Part shown: piece by piece, positions 41,210 through 48,985 of the stretch
Layout of the letters: each line of letters begins with the position of its first letter
Position numbering within the stretch: the first letter of the stretch is position 1
From: WLJO01 sp032117595
Lineage (GTDB): Bacteria; Actinomycetota; Acidimicrobiia; Acidimicrobiales; Ilumatobacteraceae
Direction of reading: 5' to 3'
Assembly: GCA_032117595.1 (NCBI GenBank)
Contig: JAULYZ010000011.1
Location: forward strand, 14,516 to 78,515
DNA: 64,000 bases
Made by a program: the position numbers and the translations under genes
Notes under the pieces: generated by a model
What the model was told of the DNA's origin: nothing
Databases searched by the model: none
What the model saw: the letters and a program-made list of their open reading frames with translations, nothing else

Positions 41210-41830
41210 TCAGCCTTGGTACAGCCCGACGGGAAGCCCCGTGCCACGGAGGTGATGGGTCTCGTTCACCGTCAGGATGCTCCGCTCGCCCGAGCGGGCC
41301 GCTGCGATCCGGTGGATCGAGGTGTAGTTGGGGTAGAAGAAACTTTGGCTGTCGGGCACCTTGAGCACCCAGCCCAGATAGGCCGACAGGACGCCCCCGT
41401 GGCACACGATGGCGATCTTCTGCGACGGGTGATGTGCGACAAGACGTTCGATGGTGTCGACCACGTTCTTCTCCCAGACATCGCGCGGCACGTCGGGGTT
41501 CTGCCAGTCGCCGGCGAGCATTGCCTGCCAGCGAGGGTCGTTGGTGGCCTTGAGTTCCTCGATGGGGACGTATTCGTTGGAGTCGCGGTCGTACTCGGCA
41601 ACGCCGTCCTCGGTGCGGATGTCCAGTCCGTGCACCTCGGCGAGAGGCTGCGCGGTTTGCCGCGCACGACGGAGTGGGCTTGCGTACAGGGCATGGATGC
41701 GCTCCTGGCCCAAGTACGTTGCGAGATGGCGGGCCTGATGATGCCCGGCCTCGGAGAGTTCGGGGTCGGCCCGGCCCTCGGTGAGTTCCCGGCGCACCGG
41801 GAGGGCATGTCGAATGAGCAGCAACTCCAT
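41210..41830 (-). CDS. histidine phosphatase family protein
   Basis: A 206-residue phosphoglycerate-mutase-like protein. LIRHALPVRRE contains the catalytic His, YASPLRRARQTAQPLA the conserved Arg, and IVCHGGVLSAYLG the C-terminal His. Third family member in the window. Substrate unknown. It precedes the M18 aminopeptidase by 5 nt. A weak TTACCT box lies 6 nt before the ATG, less convincing than the other leaderless boxes. Confidence 0.91.
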   Translation of the reverse strand: MELLLIRHALPVRRELTEGRADPELSEAGHHQARHLATYLGQERIHALYASPLRRARQTAQPLAEVHGLDIRTEDGVAEYDRDSNEYVPIEELKATNDPRWQAMLAGDWQNPDVPRDVWEKNVVDTIERLVAHHPSQKIAIVCHGGVLSAYLGWVLKVPDSQSFFYPNYTSIHRIAAARSGERSILTVNETHHLRGTGLPVGLYQG

Positions 41831-41880
41831 CCTGCTAGGTAATCAGCCATGACGGTTCGAACCAAGGCATCGGCGCGGCC

Positions 41881-42684
41881 GTGAGTGCGCCCGAGCCGCA
41901 GAGGGATCCCGCAGGCTCCCCTCGCACCGGCGCCCGCATCGCCGCCGAGGAGACGGGCCCCGCCGACGCCGAGCTGCTGGTGCTGGTCCACGGCTCGATG
42001 GACCGACGGGTCGGCTTCAGCCGGGTGGCGCGCCATCTCGGAGACCGTTTCCGGGTGCTGCGCTACGACCGGCGCGGCTACGGCGAGTCCGTCGGTGTCC
42101 CCGGGCCCTACGGCATCGCGGAGCACGCGGGTGACCTCGTCGAGTTGCTCCGGGGACGCCCGGCGATCCTCATCGGCCACAGCATGGGCGGCAACGTCGT
42201 GCTCGCTGCGGCACAGCGGTGCCCCGACCTTGTCCGTGCCGTTGGCGTCTACGAGACCCCTCTCAGCTGGATGCCGTGGTGGCCGCGGAACTCGGCGAGT
42301 CGAAATGTGGCCGCTTCATCCGACGACCCCGCCCTCCTCGTCGAGCAGTTCATGAAGGGCATGATCGGCGAGCGTCGGTGGGGGCTGCTGCCACCGGAGA
42401 CCAAGGCAGCGCGTCGCGCAGAGGGCCCCGCCATGGTGGGGGAGATGACCTCGATCAGCAGCGAAGCGCCGTGGTCTGCGGAGTCGATCACCGTTCCCGT
42501 CCTGACTGCACGCGGGAGCCTCGCTCGGCCTCACCACCTCGAGGGCATGGAGCGTCTCGCCAACATGCTTCCGGATGCAGAACTCGTCACCCTCGACGGC
42601 TGTCACCACATGGCACACACTGCGTCGGCGGATCAGTTCGTGGAGGAGTTCATCCTTCCGGCATGTCGACGAGCTCGGGGCTGA
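41881..42684 (+). CDS. alpha/beta hydrolase fold protein
   Basis: A 267-residue hydrolase. LVLVHGSMDRRVGFSRVA is the oxyanion segment, RVLRYDRRGYGES a hallmark of the family, AILIGHSMGGNVVLAAA the nucleophile elbow, and DGCHHMAHTASADQF the catalytic His. It could be an esterase, lactonase or C-C hydrolase. Start is GTG at 41881, with no clear ribosome site. Its last 35 nt overlap the convergent membrane-protein gene. Confidence 0.9.
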   Translation: MSAPEPQRDPAGSPRTGARIAAEETGPADAELLVLVHGSMDRRVGFSRVARHLGDRFRVLRYDRRGYGESVGVPGPYGIAEHAGDLVELLRGRPAILIGHSMGGNVVLAAAQRCPDLVRAVGVYETPLSWMPWWPRNSASRNVAASSDDPALLVEQFMKGMIGERRWGLLPPETKAARRAEGPAMVGEMTSISSEAPWSAESITVPVLTARGSLARPHHLEGMERLANMLPDAELVTLDGCHHMAHTASADQFVEEFILPACRRARG

Positions 42685-43069
42685 GCTCACCGGCATCGGT
42701 GGAGGTGGGCGCCTCCGGAGCGGTCGTGGGAAGGTTCTCGTCGATGACGTCGGTGATATCGCCGATCACGTCGGCCCCAACGCCCTCGGGCACGTCCACG
42801 CTGAATTCGCGACCGAGAAAGGTGCAGGCTGCAGGTTCACCGTTGCCCGCTTGGTACTCAGTTCGAATCCTCTCGGCGCACCGTGAGATGTTCGAGCGCT
42901 GACCGACCATGACCACCACGAGTCCGCCCAGTACGAGGATGACGAGGGCCTTGGTGAGCGCCGCCCGGACGAACATCGCGGTGAGGATCGCAATGATCAC
43001 CGAACCGGCGATGATGGCGACGGCGATGTTCTTCGCTGCTTCGACGTCGAGGGCGAACACCTCAATCAC
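42650..43069 (-). CDS. small membrane protein of unknown function
   Basis: A 139-residue protein with two hydrophobic segments (about residues 12-38 and 45-62) separated by a short basic turn (RAALTK), then an extracytoplasmic acidic tail with two cysteines (SRCAERI, AACTFLG) and a Pro/Thr-rich end. No recognised domain. The 3' end overlaps the hydrolase gene on the other strand by 35 bp. Start is GTG (IEVFALDVEA). It diverges from the DUF3151 gene. Confidence 0.68.
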   Translation of the reverse strand: MIEVFALDVEAAKNIAVAIIAGSVIIAILTAMFVRAALTKALVILVLGGLVVVMVGQRSNISRCAERIRTEYQAGNGEPAACTFLGREFSVDVPEGVGADVIGDITDVIDENLPTTAPEAPTSTDAGELSPELVDMPEG

Positions 43070-43087
43070 GTTAGTGGTGGGGCGCCG

Positions 43088-43099
43088 TAGGGTGATGTC
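43088..43099 (+). promoter_or_regulatory. leaderless -10 box for DUF3151 gene
   Basis: TAGGGT (43088-43093), 6 nt, then ATG. Confidence 0.5.
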
Positions 43100-43540
43100 A
43101 TGAGTGATCAGACGGTCAACCTCTCCTCATCGGGTCCCCCCGAGACGGTCCTCCCGGCTCCCGACCCCGCTGCTGCGCATGCGCTCCAGCAGGCACTGTC
43201 GGCGGAGTCCGACCGTCGCCGTGCGGAGGTTGCCGCCGTGGTTGCTCGTTGGCCGAGATACCTCGATGCCTGGGCGCGACTCGGCGACCTCGGGCGCGAC
43301 GAGATCGAGCGCTACGCCTACTACCGAATCGGGTATCACCGTGGTCTCGACACACTTCGCGCCAATGGATGGCGGGGCTCAGGCTTCGTCCGCTGGCGTC
43401 ACGAGACCAATCGGGGGTTCCTCCGGGCGCTCCGCGGTCTGGCGAAGAGCGCCTCGGCAATCGGGGAGCACGATGAGGCCGAGCGCTGCAGGCTCTTTGT
43501 CCTGCAACTCGACCCGAGTGGCATTCCCGACGAGGGCTGA
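43100..43540 (+). CDS. DUF3151 family protein
   Basis: A 146-residue soluble protein of an actinobacterial family with no known function. PETVLPAPDPAAAHALQQAL, ARLGDLGRDEIERYAYYRIG and YHRGLDTLRANGWRGSGFVR match the family throughout, including the Tyr- and Arg-rich centre. It may be a TPR-like helical protein. The next gene, mobA, is 18 nt downstream, so they are probably in one operon. A leaderless start is supported by the TAGGGT box. Confidence 0.88.
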   Translation: MSDQTVNLSSSGPPETVLPAPDPAAAHALQQALSAESDRRRAEVAAVVARWPRYLDAWARLGDLGRDEIERYAYYRIGYHRGLDTLRANGWRGSGFVRWRHETNRGFLRALRGLAKSASAIGEHDEAERCRLFVLQLDPSGIPDEG

Positions 43541-43558
43541 GAGCAAAGGCGGGGTTCT

Positions 43559-44128
43559 GTGGTCTCTGCGCACACCGGCACGCTCTCTGGTGCGGTACTG
43601 GTTGGCGGAGCAAGTCGTCGCATGGGTGTCGACAAGGCGACGCTCGAGGTGAACGGCGTCGCGATGGCGGAGCGGGTCTGCACAGCGATGGAGCAGGCCG
43701 GGGCCACGGAGGTCGTCACGGTGGGGGGTCCTTCGCGCGACCTCCGGTGGCGACATGTCGTCGATCGCTATCCGGGTGAGGGTCCACTCGGCGGCATCAT
43801 CACTGCGCTGTCGTCGCTGCCGGCGGGCCTCGTGCTGGTCGCGGCATGCGATCTTGCGTGGGTGACTGCCTCGGTCTTCCGCGCGCTGCTCGCAGGTCTG
43901 GGGGACGCCGACGTGGCGATCGCCCATTCCGGTCGCCCCGAGCCACTGTGCGCTCTCTGGGTGTCGCCTCGGTGCCTCGAACCGCTGGAGCACGCCTTTG
44001 CCGCTGGCGAACGAGCCGTCCACCGGGGGCTCGGGGCTCTGGAGATCGAGTCGATCGCGGTCGAGCCGCGGTGGCTCCGGAACGTCAATACGCCGGCCGA
44101 CCTCGGCGACGATGGGGAACCCAACTGA
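43559..44128 (+). CDS. mobA: molybdenum cofactor guanylyltransferase
   Basis: Attaches GMP to molybdopterin, forming the MGD cofactor of DMSO-reductase-type enzymes. The 189-residue nucleotidyltransferase shows GAVLVGGASRRMGVDKATL, the GTP-binding signature with Lys25-like positions, GPLGGIITAL, VAACDLAWV (metal Asp) and the C-terminal RNVNTPADL. The family norm is LAGG at the second block; here it is LVGG. Start is GTG. moaB follows about 1.65 kb downstream, so Moco genes are loosely grouped here. Confidence 0.9.
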   Translation: MVSAHTGTLSGAVLVGGASRRMGVDKATLEVNGVAMAERVCTAMEQAGATEVVTVGGPSRDLRWRHVVDRYPGEGPLGGIITALSSLPAGLVLVAACDLAWVTASVFRALLAGLGDADVAIAHSGRPEPLCALWVSPRCLEPLEHAFAAGERAVHRGLGALEIESIAVEPRWLRNVNTPADLGDDGEPN

Positions 44129-44138
44129 CCTGAGCCAC

Positions 44139-44218
44139 TAGCGTGACGCCGTCCCGACACGGTCGCTCCGGAGGGACGGATCGAGATCAGGCTGTGAGAG
44201 CCGGAGGCAAGAGTTCCA
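44139..44218 (+). promoter_or_regulatory. promoter and structured 5' leader of the rhodanese gene
   Basis: A TAGCGT box (44139-44144) is followed by three possible hairpins: CCGTCCC/GGGACGG (44149-44155 with 44173-44179), an inner CGAC/GTCG, and GGCT/AGCC near 44190-44202, then a ggagg ribosome site. No known riboswitch class was recognised. Confidence 0.35.
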
Positions 44219-44542
44219 ATGTCGACACCCGAGGTATCCGTGAACGAGCTCGCCCGGCTCTGCGCCGCTGGTTCGGTCGAACTCGTCGATGTCCGCAACC
44301 CCGATGAGTACGCAACCGCGCACGTGCCAAAGGCCCGATTGCTCCCGCTCCCTCAGATCCCCGACAGCCTTTCCGGGTTCCCCAAGGACCGACCGGTCCA
44401 CGTGATCTGCGCCTCGGGCGGTCGTAGCGCCCGCGTCGTGGCATTTCTCCGTGAACAGGGCATCGATGCCGTGAACGTCAGCGGTGGGACGTATGCATGG
44501 ATCGATGCCGGCTACGAGGTGGCGACCGGCGATCCGTCGTGA
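44219..44542 (+). CDS. rhodanese-like sulfurtransferase
   Basis: A 107-residue single rhodanese domain. VELVDVRNPDEYATAHVP is the CH2A motif, HVICASGGRSARVVAFL holds the active-site Cys (about residue 64) in a CASGGRS loop, and VNVSGGTYAWIDAGYEV is the typical end. It would carry sulfane sulfur on the Cys. It has a structured leader and its stop overlaps the GTG start of the RNase D gene (GTGA). There is no signal peptide. Confidence 0.94.
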   Translation: MSTPEVSVNELARLCAAGSVELVDVRNPDEYATAHVPKARLLPLPQIPDSLSGFPKDRPVHVICASGGRSARVVAFLREQGIDAVNVSGGTYAWIDAGYEVATGDPS

Positions 44543-45723
44543 GCGCTGCGTGGGTCGCCGATCAGGACACATTCGAGCGTCTTGTTGACCTGCTCATCGC
44601 AGAACCCCGTTACGCGCTCGACACCGAGTTCCACCGTGAGCGGACGTACTACCCGAGGCTGGCACTCCTCCAGTTGGCGTGGTCCGGCGGGACTGCACTT
44701 GTCGATCCACTGGCCGTGGACATACAGGCACTCGGTCGGCTCCTGCGCAGTGATTCGCTCGCGGTGCTGCACGCAGCGCAACAGGATCTCGACGTGCTCC
44801 AGACCGCCTGCGGCGTCCTCCCGGCTCGCCTGTTCGACACCCAACTCGCCGCGGGCTTCCTCGGTTACTCGACGCCATCGCTCTCAAGCCTCCTCGCCTC
44901 GGAACTGCGCGTCCAGGTGGCCAAGGGTGACCGACTCACGGATTGGCTCCAGCGCCCCCTCACTGATGAGCAGCGCGACTACGCAGCGAGCGACGTGGAT
45001 CACCTTCTTGCGCTGCACGACCTGTTGTCCGATCAGTTGCGGTTGCAGGGGCGCCTCGACTGGGCACTTGCTGCATGCGAGGAACTGCGCTGCCGCCCGA
45101 CGGGTCCTGCCGACCCCGACGGTGCGTGGCTCCGTATCAAGGATGCCCGGGTCCTCAAGCCGAAGAATCGGGGGGTGGCGCGAGCCGTTGCTGCGTGGCG
45201 CGAACGCCGTGCAGCGTCGAGCGACATCCCGGTTCGTCAGGTGCTCCCCGATCTCGCCGTGCTCGGCATTGCCCAGCGCATGCCGCGTACCGCTGCGGAA
45301 CTCTTGTCGTGCCGTGGGGTCGACGAACGCCACTCACGCGGGCGGATCGGGGAGGAGATCCTCGTGGCCGTGGCGCGCGGGCGGGACGAAGAACCCACAC
45401 TTCCGGTACCAGAGGGGGAGGAACTGGCGCGCTCGCTCAGGCCGGCCGTCACACTCGTGTCGGCGTGGATCAGCGAACTCAGCAGGCAGCGTCGTATCGA
45501 CACCTCGCTCGTCGCGACACGCAACGACCTCGTCGCGTTCCTCCGTGGCGATGCCGACGCCCGCCTTGCGCACGGCTGGCGAGCCGAGTTCGTCGGTGAC
45601 GACATCCGTCGTCTTGTGGAGGGTCGAGCTGCCCTCTCCTTCGATGGCAGGGGCGGCCTCCTCCTCACGCCGATCGAGGCCCGTCACGAGGTCGGCACGT
45701 CCGACGCTCAGCCCCTCGCCTGA
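44539..45723 (+). CDS. rnd: ribonuclease D
   Basis: A 394-residue 3'-5' exoribonuclease for tRNA 3' maturation. The DEDD catalytic residues are in YALDTEFHRERTYYPRL (first D and E), LHAAQQDLDVL (second D) and YAASDVDHLLALHD (Tyr and last D), followed by HRDC domains (IPVRQVLPDLAVLGIAQRMP region). Length fits the family. Start is a GTG overlapping the rhodanese stop. This is a rhodanese-RNase D pair in which coupling of sulfur transfer and RNA processing is plausible but unproven. Confidence 0.93.
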   Translation: MSAAWVADQDTFERLVDLLIAEPRYALDTEFHRERTYYPRLALLQLAWSGGTALVDPLAVDIQALGRLLRSDSLAVLHAAQQDLDVLQTACGVLPARLFDTQLAAGFLGYSTPSLSSLLASELRVQVAKGDRLTDWLQRPLTDEQRDYAASDVDHLLALHDLLSDQLRLQGRLDWALAACEELRCRPTGPADPDGAWLRIKDARVLKPKNRGVARAVAAWRERRAASSDIPVRQVLPDLAVLGIAQRMPRTAAELLSCRGVDERHSRGRIGEEILVAVARGRDEEPTLPVPEGEELARSLRPAVTLVSAWISELSRQRRIDTSLVATRNDLVAFLRGDADARLAHGWRAEFVGDDIRRLVEGRAALSFDGRGGLLLTPIEARHEVGTSDAQPLA

Positions 45724-45765
45724 TACGTGTCCCGATACGCCGACCCCGCGCGGTCTGTTGCCGGA

Positions 45766-45779
45766 TACCGTTCGCCAGC
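45766..45779 (+). promoter_or_regulatory. -10 box for moaB
   Basis: TACCGT (45766-45771), 8 nt, then ATG. Confidence 0.42.
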
Positions 45780-46274
45780 ATGAGTGATGGCGAGGGCGCA
45801 GCGACGGGCCTGCAGGCGAAGGTGCTCACGGTGTCCGACGGCGTCGTCGCCGGAACCAGGGTCGACACGAGTGGCGTTGCACTGGTCGAGCAACTCCGGT
45901 CGGTGGGCTTCGAGGTGGTGGAGCATCGCGTCGTGGCCGACGGCGTTGCGACTGTGGCCGACGCGCTCGTCGGGATGACGACCAATTTCTCCGGACTTGT
46001 GGTCACCACGGGCGGCACCGGCTTTGCCCCGCGTGACCAGACCCCCGAGGGGACGAGGGCAATACTCGAGCGCGAAGCCCCCGGCATCGCCGAGGCCTGC
46101 CGCGCCGTCAATCCCTTGGGCCGGCTTTCGCGCGGCATCGCAGGGATCGTGGGCCACAGCATCGTGGTCAACCTGCCGGGTTCGCCGAAGGGATGTGTGG
46201 AGCAACTCGCAGCAGTGCTCGACGTGCTGCCCCACGCGCTCCGCCTGCTCGCCGACGCTCCCACGCAGCACTGA
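45780..46274 (+). CDS. MoaB/MogA molybdenum cofactor synthesis protein
   Basis: A 164-residue molybdopterin adenylyltransferase-like protein. VLTVSDGVVAGTRVDTSG opens the fold, LVVTTGGTGFAPRDQTPEGT is the MogA/MoaB active-site signature (conserved GGTG and Asp), and HSIVVNLPGSPKGCVEQL the C-terminal Pro-Gly-Ser-Pro motif. It activates molybdopterin by adenylation or binds it. The gene lies 57 nt after rnd. With mobA it suggests the organism uses molybdenum enzymes. Confidence 0.92.
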   Translation: MSDGEGAATGLQAKVLTVSDGVVAGTRVDTSGVALVEQLRSVGFEVVEHRVVADGVATVADALVGMTTNFSGLVVTTGGTGFAPRDQTPEGTRAILEREAPGIAEACRAVNPLGRLSRGIAGIVGHSIVVNLPGSPKGCVEQLAAVLDVLPHALRLLADAPTQH

Positions 46275-46334
46275 TCGGATCCCTGTTCGCCGGGAGCAAC
46301 CAGTTATTCGGGACTGCGCTCGCGTGCCAACCCG

Positions 46335-46347
46335 TACACTGCGGGCC
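46335..46347 (+). promoter_or_regulatory. leaderless -10 box for hisG
   Basis: TACACT (46335-46340), 7 nt, then GTG. Confidence 0.5.
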
Positions 46348-47220
46348 GTGCTGCGACTGGTCCTGCCGAAAGGTTCGCTCGAGAAGGCGACATTCGATCT
46401 GTTCGAGGCGGCCGATCTGCCGATCAGCCGATCGTCATCGGTCGACTACAAGGCCACCATCGACGATCCCCGTATCGCCGAGGTCCGGATCCTGCGGCCC
46501 CAGGAGATCCCGGTGTACGTCGCAGAGGGACTCTTCGACATCGGCATCACCGGCCGGGACTGGGTCGAGGAGACCGCCAGCGATGTCGCCTCGCTCGGCG
46601 AACTGAGGTACTCCAAGGCAACGTCGAACCCAGTGAAGGTGGTTGTTGCGGTCGCCGGTGATTCCACCGCAACATCGGTTCGTGACCTCCCCCAGGGTGT
46701 GCGCGTGACGAGTGAGTACCCGGAACTCACCCGCCGTTTCTTCGCCGAGCGCGGCATCAGTGCCGATGTCCGTCTGTCGTACGGCGCAAGCGAGGCCAAG
46801 ATCCCCGACATCGCCGACTGTGTGGTCGACATCACCGAGACCGGGCGCGCCCTGCGCGCGGCGGGCCTCAAGATCATCGACACGATCTTGGTCTCGTACA
46901 CCGAGCTCATCGCCAACCGGTCGAGCTTCGCCGATCCCGCCAAGCGTCACGCAATGGAGCAGGTGATGACACTGCTCACCGGCACTCTCGAGGCCCGGGG
47001 CAAGACCTTGGTGAAATTGAACGTGTCGGAGACCCAGTTCGACGCCGTACTGCGTGCGCTCCCGTCGGCCAAGTCGCCGACGGTGGCCAAGCTTGCCGAC
47101 GGCGGCTATGCCGTGGAAGCGGTCGTGGAGAAGCGCACCATCAACGTGCTCATCCCGGCGCTCAAGGATGCGGGGGCCTCCGACATCTTGGAGTTGCCGA
47201 TCTCCAAGATCGTCCACTGA
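46348..47220 (+). CDS. hisG: ATP phosphoribosyltransferase (long form)
   Basis: First step of histidine synthesis: ATP plus PRPP gives phosphoribosyl-ATP. The 290-residue protein is the long HisG with a C-terminal HisG_C regulatory domain (starting near KLNVSETQFDAVLRALPS). LRLVLPKGSLEKATFDLFEAA, RPQEIPVYVAEGLFDIGITG and CVVDITETGRALRAAGLKII are the key substrate motifs. GTG 46348 is chosen; the open frame continues upstream over the moaB gene. No other his gene is present in the window. Confidence 0.95.
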   Translation: MLRLVLPKGSLEKATFDLFEAADLPISRSSSVDYKATIDDPRIAEVRILRPQEIPVYVAEGLFDIGITGRDWVEETASDVASLGELRYSKATSNPVKVVVAVAGDSTATSVRDLPQGVRVTSEYPELTRRFFAERGISADVRLSYGASEAKIPDIADCVVDITETGRALRAAGLKIIDTILVSYTELIANRSSFADPAKRHAMEQVMTLLTGTLEARGKTLVKLNVSETQFDAVLRALPSAKSPTVAKLADGGYAVEAVVEKRTINVLIPALKDAGASDILELPISKIVH

Positions 47221-47237
47221 GCGGGACAGGCCTTTCG

Positions 47238-47459
47238 ATGCTCGGTACTCGAAACGGGACCGTCTCGGAGTTCGACGGAGCGAGCGGACTCGGCGTCGTG
47301 TCCGATGTTGCGGGGGAGCGCTGGCCGTTCCACTGCGTCTCGATCGTGGACGGGACCCGCACGATCGAGCCAGGAACCCCGGTGGAGTTCGTCGTCGAGG
47401 TCCGGGTGTCGAGGCTGGAAGCGGTCTCGATCCGCCCAGTGGCCTCGTCGCCGGGTTGA
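47238..47459 (+). CDS. cold-shock-domain-like small protein
   Basis: A 73-residue single OB-fold protein. GTVSEFDGASGLGVVSD and WPFHCVSIVDGTRTIEPG follow the cold-shock domain pattern (RNP-like motifs), but the second RNA-binding motif is weakly conserved. It could bind RNA or DNA. It starts 17 nt after hisG, so it may be co-transcribed. Ordinary cold-shock proteins are a little shorter and more basic; this one is acidic. Confidence 0.8.
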   Translation: MLGTRNGTVSEFDGASGLGVVSDVAGERWPFHCVSIVDGTRTIEPGTPVEFVVEVRVSRLEAVSIRPVASSPG

Positions 47460-47511
47460 TCGAACACCGTCGAGTGTCCTCGCCGTCCCGACGTGGTGGG
47501 CCCCGGTGTTC

Positions 47512-47826
47512 CTAGCCGGCGAGCGTGCCCTTGATCTGGACGAAGGCGAGGCGGATATTGGCGAGGGCGTCGCGCAACGTCTCCTCGTCGGGGCCGAGCC
47601 GGTCGGCGAGTCCCTCCACCAGACAGGCCAGGGCGTCGATGGCCAGGGCGGCCGACGCAAGGTTGGGCGGGGTCGCCGTGAGGTGCAGCGCACCGAACTC
47701 GTAGAGACCGATGGCGTGGTTGACCACCACCTGATGGGCGGGCTCGCTGAGCAGGCGCTCCCGGGCCTGTGCGAGCTCCGCCAGGGCCTGGGCCTCGAGG
47801 TCCTGATCTGCGGTTTCGTCGGCCAT
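47512..47826 (-). CDS. DUF1844 family protein
   Basis: A 104-residue helical protein of the DUF1844 family often found in Actinobacteria. ERLLSEPAHQVVVNHAIGLYE matches the core, and SAALAIDALACLVEGLADRL is the second family block. Function unknown. It diverges from the infC-rpmI-rplT operon, an arrangement common in this group. Transcription is probably leaderless from a TAGCGT box 7 nt before the ATG. Confidence 0.9.
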   Translation of the reverse strand: MADETADQDLEAQALAELAQARERLLSEPAHQVVVNHAIGLYEFGALHLTATPPNLASAALAIDALACLVEGLADRLGPDEETLRDALANIRLAFVQIKGTLAG

Positions 47827-47839
47827 TCGGGGTACGCTA
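47827..47839. promoter_or_regulatory. overlapping divergent -10 boxes (TACGCTA)
   Basis: The 7-bp sequence TACGCTA (47833-47839) contains a minus-strand TAGCGT for the DUF1844 gene (7 nt to its ATG) and a plus-strand TACGCT that could start the infC leader. The two would compete for RNA polymerase. Confidence 0.5.
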
Positions 47840-48059
47840 GCGAGTCAACAACTGAGGCAAGCGGGAGCCGACCTCGTCGGGTCCCCACCCGGCCACCCGA
47901 TTTCCCTTCCTCTCGAGCAGCGCTCGGCCGGCAGGGCGGAGTGCGTCCGGGTCGACCACATCGAATCGGTGCGCTGGTGCGTTCCGCTTCTCCGTGGCGC
48001 TTGGCTCGCCAGGAGAACATCGGAACAGGGAGATGCCCATTGCACAGGAGTGAACGGCC
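47840..48059 (+). other. untranslated leader of infC
   Basis: About 220 nt without a credible gene precede infC. It contains several G+C-rich possible stems and ends in AGGAG (48046-48050), 9 nt before the predicted ATA start. IF-3 and L20 leaders are often autoregulated, but I could not match a known structure. Confidence 0.4.
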
Positions 48060-48686
48060 ATAGCAACCGGCGCAGGCACCGAGCCGCGGTACAACGAGCG
48101 CATCCGGGCACGTGAGGTCCGGGTGATCGGTCCCGATGGCAGCCAGTTGGGCATCAAGACGGTCCCCGAGGCACTGTCACTGGCGAGACAACTCGATCTC
48201 GACCTGGTGGAAGTGGCCCCGCTGGCCAATCCGCCCGTCTGTCGCATCATGGACTACGGCAAGTACCGCTATGAGGAATCCCAGCGGGCCAAGGAGTCAC
48301 GCAAGAAGACCACCCACGTCTCCGTCAAGGAGGTGAAGTTCCGACCCAAGATCGGACAGGGCGACTTCGACACCAAGGTCCGTCACATCCGGGACTTCCT
48401 CCTCGAGGGTCACAAGGTCAAAGTCACGCTGCAGTTCCGCGGTCGCGAGATGGCGCACCCCGAACTCGGCGCGAAGGTGCTGAACGGGGTCGCCGAACAG
48501 GTGGGCCCGCTCGCGAAGATCGAAGTGACACCGCGCCTCGACGGACGAAACATGACGATGGTGATGGTCCCGGACAAGAAAGCAGCGGCACCGAAGAAGT
48601 CCGGCGGATCAGACCGCCGGCCCGACTCAGAGTCCGTCGCTGACGATCCCGGAATCACCGAGCCCGTGGCACCTGCCGCGGAGTAA
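48060..48686 (+). CDS. infC: translation initiation factor IF-3, predicted ATA start
   Basis: A 208-residue protein: binds the 30S subunit, prevents 50S joining and proofreads the initiator tRNA. YNERIRAREVRVIGPDGSQLGI and PVCRIMDYGKYRYEESQ are N-domain motifs, followed by KEVKFRPKIGQGDFDTKVRHI and MVMVPDKK in the C-domain and an acidic tail. Conserved N-terminal residues lie upstream of the first GTG (48123), and an in-frame TGA at 48051 leaves no ATG or GTG. AGGAG spacing points to ATA at 48060, a rare start of the kind used to autoregulate infC. Confidence 0.93.
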   Translation: MATGAGTEPRYNERIRAREVRVIGPDGSQLGIKTVPEALSLARQLDLDLVEVAPLANPPVCRIMDYGKYRYEESQRAKESRKKTTHVSVKEVKFRPKIGQGDFDTKVRHIRDFLLEGHKVKVTLQFRGREMAHPELGAKVLNGVAEQVGPLAKIEVTPRLDGRNMTMVMVPDKKAAAPKKSGGSDRRPDSESVADDPGITEPVAPAAE

Positions 48687-48758
48687 CCACATCCACACAC
48701 CGTGCAGGCCCCGCCTGCGGGGTACGAAGAGAACCCTCCAACGACCGAGGACAAGACC

Positions 48759-48956
48759 ATGCCCAAGATGAAGACGAGCAAGACCGCTGCGAAGCGGTTC
48801 CGCAAGACCGGAACCGGCAAGCTGCAGCGCCAGCAGGCAATGCGACAGCACCTGTTCGAGAAGAAGCCGAGCACCCGTACCCGTCGTCTCGACGGCAACG
48901 TCGACGTGCACCCCGGCGACGAGAAGAAGATCAAGCGACTGCTCGCCGAGCGCTGA
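48759..48956 (+). CDS. rpmI: 50S ribosomal protein L35
   Basis: A 65-residue basic protein of the large subunit. PKMKTSKTAAKRFRKTGTGK and the following QRQQAMRQHLFEKKPSTRTRR match L35 throughout. ATG 48759 was chosen over the upstream start at 48702 because the L35 N-terminus MPKMKT begins here. It is the middle gene of the conserved infC-rpmI-rplT operon. Confidence 0.97.
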   Translation: MPKMKTSKTAAKRFRKTGTGKLQRQQAMRQHLFEKKPSTRTRRLDGNVDVHPGDEKKIKRLLAER

Positions 48957-48985
48957 GCATCACGAGGACGTAGGAGGAGACACAC

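Noticed and set aside
41831..41842. TTACCT as leaderless -10 box for the phosphatase at 41210-41830.
   Set aside because: It departs from TANNNT at position 2; not listed as a promoter.
44145..44218. SAM-type riboswitch before the rhodanese gene.
   Set aside because: The conserved core elements of SAM riboswitches are not present; only generic stems are.
48123..48686. infC starting at the first GTG, 48123.
   Set aside because: It would cut off the conserved NERIRAREVR motif and has no ribosome site at proper spacing.
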